Part shown: one piece after another, positions 1 to 10,489 of the stretch
Layout of the letters: each line of letters opens with the position of its first letter
How positions within the stretch are numbered: position 1 is the stretch's first letter
NCBI GenBank assembly: GCA_033002965.1
Contig: JAURVB010000851.1
Location: forward strand, 62,001 to 126,000
Direction: 5' to 3'
From: Piper betle
Lineage: Eukaryota; Streptophyta; Magnoliopsida; Piperales; Piperaceae
DNA: 64,000 nt
Translations under genes and position numbers: made by a program
Notes under the pieces: generated by a model
What the model was told of the DNA's origin: nothing
Database searches by the model: none
The model's input: the letters and a program-made list of their open reading frames with translations, nothing else

Positions 1-2006
1 CACATAAAGCCTTATGTCTTCGATTGCTGAGTCGTCAAAGCTTAAAACTCTATCTTCCTTGGTCTACACCTCCTATCTTCAGTTGTTGAAGTACTAATCG
101 AAGTGTAGCCAAACTTTAGAACACTTCAAAACATCATTAATTTCTTCAATCTTAAATCTTTGAATTGGTTGCTTGGTTGTTTTCTTTTGAACTTAGAGAG
201 TTTATGATGTTTCATCAAAAGAAGGTAATGTTAGGATTGACACGATCTATTAACTTGTATTATAGGTGTTGAATGTGTACCAAGGAGAGTTTTTTGTAAG
301 TGAGATTAGCTCAAGTGTGTTTAATATGGTTGTAATCTCCCTAGGTGTGGGGAGAGTGTAAGAGGCACCTAAATTGGAGAAGGAAGTGTTTTGTTTGGAT
401 ACTTCATTGGCTAAAGGTGTGAGTTTATAAAAGGAAATAACTTCAAGGTGTTGGAGCTCTAAAGATGTTTGGAGTTAATTGGCTGAGGACATTTGGCATA
501 AGAGAAGGAAGAGTTGTTGACATTCCAAGCGTGTTTAGTGTGCAAATTTCCTTGGTGCTTGTTAAGTACTTGTGAATGAGGGCTTAGCTTGTTGCTTAAA
601 AGTTGTACAAGTAGTTTACATAATGAAGCTATAAAGACTATTCAACTAAAGAATTTGGTAGGATAGAAGAGTGAAGTATTAGTTGAGAATATTTTTTAAA
701 AATTATTTATATTTTCTCTCTTATCGTTCTCTTCGTATGCTTATTTTTGTCTATTATTACTTGTTATAACACACTTCTCTTAACTTTTTTGTGTTTAACT
801 TAATCATATTAGAGAGTTAAATGAATCAAAGTCAAAGCCACTTAGTGACTTGTATGGTTTAATATATTCACCAAAGTAAGTAACTTTATGACCTTGATCT
901 TGTGTTGTCTCACGCACTACCTTCATTTGGTTCATTTGATATCTTTTGCCGTGCTCTATTGTTTATGATGCTTAATTGTTATATCTTTTGTATTGAAATC
1001 ATTTTTCATATTTGTTGTCCACTTGCTGTCATATTGAAAGTGCTAAGTGTGTGAAAATCTAACTATTTTATTGAGTGGGTAGTTACCTACCCTTCACATA
1101 GACACCTTCAAATATACATATATATTTCTTTTTTCGATCCCACTTGATGATGCGGATGGGGACGGGAGTGGTCTCGATCGTCAACAATGGGGACGCTCGT
1201 TGCCATAAGTTCTCGCCAATAATTTTGTATTCTTTTAACACTTTGATACGACAGAGGTAAGCAAGCCTACTTTGCCCACCAAGCCTAGTTTTTCGTTTGC
1301 ACTAGATTGGGAACTTCAGTTTTATCTTGGTGCTTGTAGTGTTTCAACAATATTCTCCACCAAAAACAGAAGATCAACCACTTCAAATGGTGGGTCACAT
1401 AATGTGTCAACAACCATTTTGGTGTTGTTAGTTGTATTCGCTATATTCTTCGATATATTTGATTATATTCATCTGGTTGTTTATCTTTTGAGGTCATCCG
1501 GCCGCACCGACCATAATATATACCTTAAATCTACTACATTTTATTATTTCATGAATTAAACTGCTAGCAGTATTATAATTATTATTTACATTTACATATT
1601 TTTTTCCAAGCTACATTTTCATTTTTTAAGACATGAAAATGGGTCCAACTTTTATGAGTCTCTTTTTATGCCGACGATTAGCTACAAAGCTAAAATTAGG
1701 GTAACAATCAAAATAATTGTGCTATATATTATCACATAATTCTGAAGCTAAAAATTACTAATTAATTTTTATAATAAAACAAAAATAACATTGTAAAGTC
1801 ATTGATTTAGTTAAACCACATTTTAAGAAATTATTAGTGATATGCTTGCCAGCTCAATGTTTATTGATATGTGTTGGCTATTGAATTTATATCGGTTGGC
1901 CCTTTTAAGTAATAAATGTATATGTATAAAATTAAAAAAGATATTATATGACTTCATTATATGAAGTATGGAATTAGAATCACATTTTTTAGAGTCTATA
2001 TCTCTG
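1..2006. other. Non-coding flank, no gene recognised
   Basis: No reading frame here resembles a known protein, and the short open frames show no domain or codon pattern. The first kilobase has the look of decayed LTR or retroelement sequence: long, mixed composition with a pyrimidine-rich stretch near 710-790. I found no matching second copy, primer-binding site or polypurine tract, so the origin stays open. From about 1560 onward the sequence is plain AT-rich spacer. Confidence 0.35.
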
Positions 2007-2243
2007 TTATTATACTCTAACAAATGTTAAAATCCACCATAAATTGCTACGTGTCTTAATTATATGATACATTAATTTTACCTTTTACTTATTAGGAAAT
2101 TTTAATGCTATGAATAATAATAATAATAATAATAATGTTATTATTATACTATAACAAATGTTAAAATCCACCATAAATTGCTACGTGTCTTACGTATATG
2201 ATGCATTAATTTTACGTTTTACTTATTAGGAAATTTTAATGCT
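2007..2243. repeat. Tandem duplication, about 105 bp, two copies
   Basis: Copy one (about 2007-2111) and copy two (about 2139-2243) share nearly the same sequence, from TTATTATACT through a TGCTACGTGTCTTA segment to GGAAATTTTAATGCTA. The period is 132 bp. Each copy is followed by an (AAT)n run, so slippage or unequal exchange at the trinucleotide run is the likely source. The few differences suggest a moderately old duplication. Confidence 0.85.
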
Positions 2244-2544
2244 AATAATAATAATAATAAAAAGTCTAACTAAATTAGGACCAGCAGTATATAAGAAACA
2301 TATAATTAATTAATGTAGTAGTATAATTTATTCACTTTAAAAATACCTCACATAAATTTTAAATTAATTTTTTTAAAATTTATTGATTATATAATTCTTA
2401 ATATAATAAATATTAAAAAAATTAAAATTTTTAATCATCACACACATCATGCATGTGGGTAAACGACTAGTAATGAGAATTATTATTGTAAATTACCATC
2501 CTAAACACTAATTGTAAAATGTGAATGCTTGACATATAGCAACA

Positions 2545-2554
2545 TATAAATAAT
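2545..2554 (+). promoter_or_regulatory. Possible TATA box of the PIRL gene
   Basis: TATAAATAAT lies about 450 bp before the PIRL start codon. A pyrimidine-rich stretch typical of plant 5' leaders follows (about 2640-2720). The distance implies a leader of some 400 bases, possibly with an intron. The assignment rests only on motif and position. Confidence 0.3.
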
Positions 2555-2994
2555 ATGAAAGAAAAAATGTTGAACTACAAAGGAGGCCATTGACCTTGCA
2601 ATCTATTGTCCATTGGGGTGACGTTTGAAAACATTATATCAATCACCATTCACCCTCAACAAATACACTTCTCTACCTTCAAGACCTTCCTTCTCATCCT
2701 TTCTTCTCTCTTCTTTTGTGCCTAAATTGCAGGGCCAACATACACATCTATATTCCTTCTCATCGTCTTCTCATTTTTTGTTACAATCTACAAGGTTTCT
2801 CTTATCCTATTTCCCTTTTTATAATAACATAATCCTAGAATAAAAGCTTATGCCATGGTGGCCTCAAATATATGTCATTTTATCTTCCAATTTTCTTTGG
2901 GTGGTACCTGTTTTTTTTGGGTGGATCTGCGCAATATTGATGGTTATGCTTATTACTGGTGGTTTAGACATTGCAGGTTTGTGTGTAACATCAA

Positions 2995-4551
2995 ATGAGA
3001 GTGGAGATGAGGAGGATGGAAAGATCAAGAAGTATTATAGAGGAGGAGAAGACGGAGAGGTGGGAATTGAGTGGTCTAGGTCTTGAAGTGGTGCCAAATC
3101 CACCTATAAATCTTGCTCTCATCAGCCATCTTGATCTATCAAATAATAATCTGGAGGTATATCCATCAACTGGTCTGATTACAACATGTCTAGACTTCAT
3201 TCTTCAGAATATGATATGATTCTTGATGTCATAAGAAGTTTTACTTAAAGGGTATGACATTGAAAGCATGTTTCAAACTTTCTTTAATATAGCGCTGCGA
3301 CTTCGATTCGCGTAGCTCAATACAATATGACAAATATATCATATGTGGGTTTTGATTAACATCAAGTTTGTATTGATTGACAGAGAATTCCAGAGTCTCT
3401 AATAGCAAGAATGCTCAACATGGTGAGTTTGGATGTGCACTCAAACCAGCTGAATTGTATACCAAACTCCATTGGATGTTTATCAAAGCTCAAGTTATTG
3501 AACGTCTCTGGCAACATGCTTGACTCCTTCCCCAATACCATTGAGAATTGCAGGTTCATTTATTCATCTAACTTCCATTCTTAACTCCCAAGTTATACTT
3601 GATGAAACCATATTTTTTCTTTTAAAAAAAACAAGAAGCTGAATGGGAATGCGAACCTCAATTTTGCGATCGCAAGTTTTGGTCGCAAAAAGCGTTTGCT
3701 ACTATGCCTTCAACGACCACACATTTCTGGTTACAAATCTGCCTTCAATGACCACTCATTTCTGGTTACAAATCTGAGTACAAATACTTTTGCAAGTGGA
3801 AACCTAATTTTTAGCAACGAAATTCGGAGTCACCGAAAGCTGTTTTTCTACTAGTGCCACTACAAAATATGCAAAATATTTTATTTCCTCAGCGACCGAC
3901 GACACGTTGCTCTCTTGTAGTGTATGTAATGAGTTGTGACTCTTAAGCCATAGTGACGATAAATTTTCACTAAAACCTTTAATTTGTCAAAAAGAAAAAC
4001 ATCTTTACAAAAATTTCTTTCAAATTTGTTTACTAACGGTGATAAGATTTTGTTATCATGGAAGTTGTTTTCTTGTAGTGATAAACATGTGGTCATAAAA
4101 TAATTTGCAGTGACTTCAAGGGTGTTCGTAAATTCGCCTGCTTAATTTCTGAAATCAATGATTTTTCCGAAAAAAATCACGAATTTTTGACTAAGTGGAG
4201 TATATTGACTGAAATATTCCACATATTTAAGTGTGAGAAAAGGCCTTTATAAATACCTCTATCGCGTGTAGTTATTACATCTTGATCACTTGAAATCTTT
4301 GAGAAGGACAACCAATTTGTAATTGTCAATTACTTGTTAATTTATATATTGTATACTCCCCAATGAGCATATCCATTGGCATCTCTTAGATCAAATGATA
4401 GTTGTTTTGACTTGTTACTACATTTTGTCTATCACTAGCTTCTTTTGTATCATGAATTTTCTTTTATATCTTGATTCTATGCTAGGAACAGCATAAAGAT
4501 TTATTAATCTTTTTTTCTTAAAAAATGAAAAACATATTGATCTTAGTTGAC

Positions 4552-4598
<47 letters not shown>

Positions 4599-6393
4599 TG
4601 TAGGTTTGATGTTGCATAGAAGATAGCACCATTTTCTATTCTTCATAATGCTGTCTGTCATTACATATTATATATTGCTTTCATATTCCAACACTTTTTT
4701 GACAATTTTTTCCCCACTTGACGTTTTTTGTCATAGAGCACACTTAATAGTTATAGCACTACAAGTGACTACAAGTGTCCACACCAACCGATTGAACGGG
4801 GGATATGATATTGTTTTAGATACACTAGATAAAATATTAAAAATGTACCATGTGCAACCTATATTAAATAAAGAATTTGATTTTATAGATAAATTCTTAT
4901 TGAATAATTCTATAAATTATAATGATCAAATATCTTAGAGATAAAATTTAATGATAGACTAGTTGAATGAGGAGTAAATTATAATGATCAAATATCTTAA
5001 ACATAAATTTTAAAGATAGACTAATCAATTGAGGTGATAGACTCTAATCATTAATTTTTTTAAAAAAATATTTTTGTTGTATTTTGTTGTATTTCGTATT
5101 GTTTATCGGAGCACAACTTTTGACTTTTATTTATTAATAACGTTAGATTTTGACCATGATCTCAGTAAAAATTTTGACCTAAAGGCCATTTTTTATAACT
5201 TTTTCACCATTTTGTGTTAAATTTGAATAGGACACTTGTAGAACTCAATGCTAATTTCAATAAGTTAACCAAATTGCCGGACACCATGGGATTGAAGCTC
5301 AAAAGCCTCAAGAAGCTCTCTGTAAACTCAAACAAGTTGGTTTTCCTTCCTTCCACCCTCTCTCATATGACGGCCCTCTGCATCCTCGATGCCCGCCTCA
5401 ACTGCCTCCGCACCCTACCGGAAGACCTTGAGAACCTCGTCAACCTCCAGGTTTATAAATTTTACCTTAATACGAAAACCTTAAATAACATACTACAAAA
5501 TATCCTCCGCTTACCTATGGTTTATGGATAGTTGATTTTTTTTGAAAAATCGTAAACAAATATTCTTTTAAGATTTCCTAATATTCTTGCATTTTTACTC
5601 GAAAAATATTACTCCTACTTCCGATACTCACTTTGAGAACGCGCATTGTTTTTACGTGAGCATTAATATCACAACTCTCAGTATTTGGAAAGACATCAAC
5701 GCGACTAGAAAATGGAGTTTTAGAAGTCTGTATAGCACAATTAGTTTTAGATATAAGTTAAAAGGTTAAATTTTGGCATATAACTAATTACTAGTAGGTG
5801 ATAAAAAGTATTTTCTAGTGTTAAAAAATATTTACAATTTTTTATAAAATATATTATATTTATCATTATAAATAAGTAAATTTCTTATCATCATCTAAGG
5901 AGTGCATATTTTTAGGCAGGTCCTCAATGTGAGTCAGAACTTCCACCACCTCACCACCCTCCCCTTCTCCGTCGGCCTCCTCCTCTCCCTCGTCGAGCTC
6001 GATGTCAGCTACAACAACCTCGCCGTCCTACCCAACTCCATCGGCTGCCTCAAGCACCTCCAGAAGCTGCATGTGGAGGGCAACCCGCTGGTTTCGCCGC
6101 CCATGGAAATTGCCCAGCAGAAGCTGGAGGCTGTGAAGGGGTACTTGTGTGACATGATCAACTCCGGCGACTCCGAGGCTGCGCCGACGACAAAGAAGAA
6201 GAGGTGGTTGGGCAATCTTGTCAGGAACAAGACTTTTAGTGGGCGCTTGTATAGTGAAGCAAGGGACAAGGAGGCCGCATTGCTCTCTGATAACTACCAC
6301 CACCGTTCCGTCGATGGCCTTCCGCCGTCTAGGTATGCCGGATCATTTTTGCCGAGACGGTTCTTCTCATTCAAAGCTCCCCTAGGAAGGTGA
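2995..6393 (+). CDS. PIRL: Plant intracellular Ras-group-related LRR protein (PIRL), 4 exons
   Basis: Exons 2995-3156, 3384-3553, 5231-5450 and 5920-6393 join in frame to 341 residues. The start ATG follows an in-frame TAA at 2986-2988. All junctions are GT-AG, with one codon (Arg) split across intron 2. The product is an array of about 23-residue leucine-rich repeats of the LxxLDLSxNxLxxLP type, including [57 protein letters not shown] and [17 protein letters not shown] lysine-rich C-terminal tail without repeats follows. There is no signal peptide or membrane segment, consistent with the cytosolic PIRL family. The short N-terminus and repeat order fit the PIRL6/7/8 subgroup best, recalled from memory. 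Some Arabidopsis PIRL members act in pollen or gametophyte development; a similar role here is inference. Introns 2 (1.68 kb) and 3 hold transposon remnants and a microsatellite. No frame break was seen. Confidence 0.9.
3706..3775. repeat. 35-bp tandem duplication in PIRL intron 2
   Basis: Two adjacent copies of a roughly 35-bp unit, each running from TGCCTTCAA to GGTTACAAATC, differ at two or so positions. They lie just left of the CACTA-like end motif at 3843-3856 and are probably part of that element's subterminal repeats. Confidence 0.75.
3843..4080. mobile_element. CACTA-like terminus fragments in PIRL intron 2
   Basis: TGTTTTTCTACTAGTG at about 3842-3856 is the reverse complement of a CACTAGTAGAAAAACA-type end. 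Immediately after it, CACTACAAAATA begins at 3858. A GTTTTCTTGTAGTG end (reverse complement of CACTACAAGAAAAC) closes at 4080, with another CTCTTGTAGTG at 3912-3922. These are typical CACTA (EnSpm) terminal motifs. The expected 3-bp target duplication does not match (TGC against ATA), so the exact element limits are uncertain and two elements may overlap. Confidence 0.45.
4555..4596. repeat. (TA)n microsatellite in PIRL intron 2
   Basis: About 21 uninterrupted AT/TA units within the second intron of the PIRL gene. Such tracts are unstable and likely vary in length between individuals. Confidence 0.95.
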
Positions 6394-8690
6394 ACACTTT
6401 AAGAGTTGTGTGTAGTGCTGTGAAATATCATTCAAATAAGAATATAGTGTCGTTGGGCGTTGCCCGTTGATTGGGATACCCTTTGATATTAAGGAGGTTT
6501 TGGGTTCCCTGCATAAGACATGCTCTCAACACTCTTGCTTGCTTAGTTAGGCGGATGCCCTCCGAGTTGATGCGTGTGCTTGAGTTACTCTACTTTCTTT
6601 AAAAAAAGTATTAATCTTTTTATAGTTATTATTAGTTTATTACTATATTGAGAATATCTATTTATCTTTTAAATCATAAGAGTAATCTGTAACGCTAGTA
6701 ATGCTATGTGGACTCCTTAGAGGCTTTTCTTGGACTTTGATGGCAATTTTTATTTTTTGGGCCAATCAAATCCGTGGTAAAAAAATGAGAAAAATTTTGG
6801 TGGTGTACTCGGGGAAGACATTACAGGGAAGATCATCAATTAAAGAGAAGATTATTGTTTGAAGATTATAATATTTGATGTTATCTATAAGTATAATGAC
6901 CTAACTTAAGTGTAAATTAATGAGCTTAATAATTTCTTTATAGTTAGAGATTGTAAACACTATCCTACTAATATGTAAGATTTTATTTAGGTAGATATTA
7001 GAAGTGAGATTAATTAATTAGACTAATTAATTATGGGGTTTTACATTTCACTTATCTTAAAAAAATTCTAACTATAAAATTCTTTTTTATGACTTATAAA
7101 TATAATTTGAATTTGTATATAAATAGACCCTCGTCATCCAATATGGCCCTAGGCATCGTAAGTCAATTCTAATACTATATTTGATACCTTATGTATAGCC
7201 CGACCTAAATAATGCAAATTAATAGACTTACGTGAATTTCTAGTTGCTCCCTGTGCCCCATAAGGAGAGAAAATCTCATCTTTTGGATTGAAATAACTAA
7301 TTAGTTTTATGGTTTTGATAATTAATAATCAATAATTACTGTTTTGAGTTTTTAAAAAAATTACTATGGTAAAACTAACTTTGATATAAGAACATCGGCT
7401 AAGATTTTCAGGGATGTTCGGGGAGTAAGCTCTTGCAAGCACTAAAAGTTTGGCTTAGGTAGTCAGTTTAAACTATTTAACCCAATTTGAAGATTTATTG
7501 AACATCCTTACTAACAAACCGAATCTTTCCTTAATAAGTATTCGATTTGATACTAACTTAGGATATTACAATTTAAAAGTCTTTACAGTCTATCACATAT
7601 ACTCTTTTATGTGATGAATAAAATTTGTTTTACCTTCATAGAAAAAATATACATGGTTATTACCACAAAACATGGCAATCACGACATACTTAATTAAAAA
7701 TATCACTTCTTTTAAGCCATGCATTATGCAAAAATAACTTTTAAGCAATCTTAAATCTTAAAAGATCATAATTTGTGCACGACATATAATGTGCCCATAT
7801 AAAAGCTAATTTTGATCAAAGTTGGTAAATTCCCCTACAAAATGAGCAATTATTATTATTATTATTTACATTAACTTGGTAAATTGCATTATTTCCAAGT
7901 TTCATCTTATTTTTAAGTATTGCTGCCCCGTACTTTAGAATACAAAGACATAAATTAATGTGTTCGCCTTAAAACAAAAACAAAAATTAATGTGTCTCCC
8001 CTCAACATTGTATGGACCTGTACCAATTACCATTGGGGCGTATCTAAAAAACATGGTGTTTGTAAAAAATATTCGCAACTCGGAAGAAATCAAGGTATAG
8101 CAAAAATAAAATATTCAATCTAAAAAAATGTAAAATTAATAATATCAAAAAATTTTCTACCAGAAAACGTAAACTTATAAAAAAAATCGCATAGAAATAT
8201 GTGGCAATGATTCGAGCTAGCTTAGACTCGATCTAAGACTAATTAATTAATTAAAAAACTTACTTAAGTATTTTGATTTGTGATAAATACAAATCATTTT
8301 GCCATTTGTAATCGTCCTTTTAATTAAAAAAAGCCAATTCCACCAACTTTTCTACAATTAAATATTTATTTTGTAAAGTTTAACAAAACGGGAATTATCA
8401 TCACTATTACATTCTTTTATTTACATCGTATCCATATCCGCCGCTTTGGAAAAAAATAAAAACAGCACATGCTATATCTATTATCTTGATAGACTGCAAA
8501 GCACGGATGATTTTTTTACTGGAGTTTTTAATGAAATTTTCGGTAGCTACTTTCACTTTAAAAATAATAACAAAGAATTAACTCTAATTGCTTTCAACTA
8601 GCATAAATTTATTAAAGTTATTATCAATTTGGAACTTAGACAAGTCAAAGCTGTCCGAAAAAAGAGTTTGCCGAAAAAAAAGGCGCGGAC
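6394..8690. other. Intergenic spacer, PIRL to beta-COP
   Basis: AT-rich sequence with no supported coding region. The first 200 bases probably include the PIRL 3' untranslated region. I saw no transposon ends, tandem repeats or RNA genes here. The last few hundred bases should contain the beta-COP promoter: composition shifts to GC- and pyrimidine-rich sequence from about 8690. Confidence 0.5.
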
Positions 8691-8759
8691 TCGGTAGCGA
8701 CCGGATAAAGACGGCTCGGTAATCGGATGCCCGTGTCCGTTTCAGGTGCTCTAAACTTG

Positions 8760-10489
8760 CTTCTTTCTCTGGCCGGCGACCCAGTGCTCGCTCCAGATCT
8801 GTGAGGTCTCCTCGCCCCCTCTCTTCTACGTTCTCTTCCATCTCTTTTAATCGCTTTGATCTCGTCCAATCTATCCTTTTTGATCTCTATGTATGTGATC
8901 TTCTTCTCCTGATTTTTTGGCCATTTTTTGGGATTTTTTGATTTTTTGGGTATGTATGGTTGCTGCATTTGATCTATTTTTACTATTGCGGTTTCTGTGA
9001 TCTTTTTAGTTTGTTGAGTGGATTCCGTTGATTTTTTTTTTGCAATTTTTGAGATTTTTTTTGGGTATGCACTGTTCTGCGAGTGATCTCTTCTTTGCAT
9101 TGCAATTTGTTTAATTTATGGGGTCGATTGGGGACGATGCTGCGTCTGTTGTGTGCTCTGGTTATGAGATTTTCATGCTATTGATGGTAGGTGATCGGAT
9201 CTGTGAGGTGTTTGGGCGAATTGGGCATTTTGGCACTGGGGGAGGATGATGGGTTATTCAACTTCGAAAGAATGCTTTTTTTATGGTCAATTTGTTTAGG
9301 TTGATTGCTTGGAAATGGGCATTTGGGAATAATCATTTCATTGCATCTTCCGAGATTTTTATAATTGTTGCATTAATTTTGTGTGCTGTCGATGTGATAT
9401 TTTTGTGCTGTTCTTGGTAGAAATCCGGATCTGTGAGGTATTTGAACGATTTAGGCGTGATTCGTAATGGGAGAGAATGATGGATTCTGGGGATTGTTGA
9501 GTTTTGATTGCATTTGTATCTTGGCTATTCAACTTTAAAAGAATGCTTTTTTTCATTTGTTTAGATTGATTGCTTGAAAATAGGCATTTGGGAACAATGA
9601 TCACTTCTCTTTATTGCAGGTTCCCAGAGTTTTGTAATGTTGCTTTGTTTTTTGTGCGGTAGATTTGAGATTTTCGTGCTGTTGATGGTAAAAAACTGGA
9701 TCTGGGAGGTGTTTGAACAATTTAGGCATTTCGGTATTGGTGAAGGGTGATCGGTCTCTTGGATTGTTAATGCTTATTGCATCTTGAGACTAGATTTTTT
9801 GAAATTTAGAGGATGTTTTTTAGCTCGATCTGTTTAGTTTGATTGCTTGAAAATGGGCGTTAGGTATTTTAGATACCTTCTCTTCATTCCAACTTCTTTG
9901 ATTGTTTAATTTAATTGTTGCATCAATTTGTAATGACTGGTGCATCTATTGTTGGGTGTTGATTTGATATTTTTCTGCTGTTAATGGTTGGAAGTCTAGG
10001 CATTTGAACGATGTTGGCATTTTGGTAATTTTTGTATTGGGAGCGGATGATGGGTTTTTTGGAATTTTGAATTTTGATTGCATTAGCAAGTAGGTTATTT
10101 GCCATGAAAATAATATATATCTATATATATATATTTGTGGATATTGATTGCTTGAAAATAGACATTTGTGGATATTGATTTCTTCTCTTTGTTGGAAGGT
10201 CTTTGATATTTGTAATTGTTGCATTCATTGATCAAGATGGTGCATCTGTTGTACGGTACAAATTTGACGTTTTTCTATTGTTTATGTTGGAAACCTGGAT
10301 CTGTAATGTTATTTGAACGAAAAATTTTGATTGCTTTGTAACTAGGTTGTTTGAGCATTGTAAGATAAGAAACTTGTACATTTGATTGCTTGAAAATGGT
10401 CAATTGGTATCTAGGCTGTTGCATGGATTTATTTTATTTTAATTATTGATGCAGTTCTGACTTGGGTGAAGTGTTGTTGAACTGGAAAA
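8760..10489 (+). other. 5' leader region of beta-COP gene with a long leader intron
   Basis: A pyrimidine-rich, GC-richer stretch (about 8690-8890) looks like a transcribed plant leader. TTGATGCAG at 10446-10454 is a good 3' splice site 35 bases before the ATG, so a leader intron of roughly 1.6 kb is likely. AGATCTGTGAGGT near 8795-8807 is one candidate donor (GAG/GTCTCC). The intron is T-rich, as plant introns are, and is built largely from diverged tandem repeats (separate entry). Long 5' UTR introns often raise expression of housekeeping genes in plants; this is family-level knowledge, not shown here. Confidence 0.55.
9165..10330 (+). repeat. Diverged tandem repeats, 230-305 bp units, in the leader intron
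   Basis: A recognisable block recurs at least five times. It runs from GATTTTCGTGCTGTTGATGG, through GGATCTGTGAGGT, ATTTGAACGATTTAGGC and GGATGATGGG, to a TTTGATTGCATT / TTGATTGCTTGAAAATGGGC stretch. The GGATCTG anchor or its equivalent lies near 9197, 9427, 9698, 9992 and 10297, giving spacings of about 230, 271, 295 and 305 bp. Copies are well diverged, so this is an old intragenic amplification rather than a satellite. Confidence 0.7.

Noticed and set aside
1272..1559. 95-codon open frame near the left edge
   Set aside because: No recognisable domain, atypical composition and no splice or promoter context; chance open frame in retroelement-like sequence.
2850..3086. 78-codon frame with a hydrophobic start just upstream of the PIRL gene
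   Set aside because: It overlaps the PIRL first exon in another frame. The PIRL frame continues through family-matching exons; this one does not.
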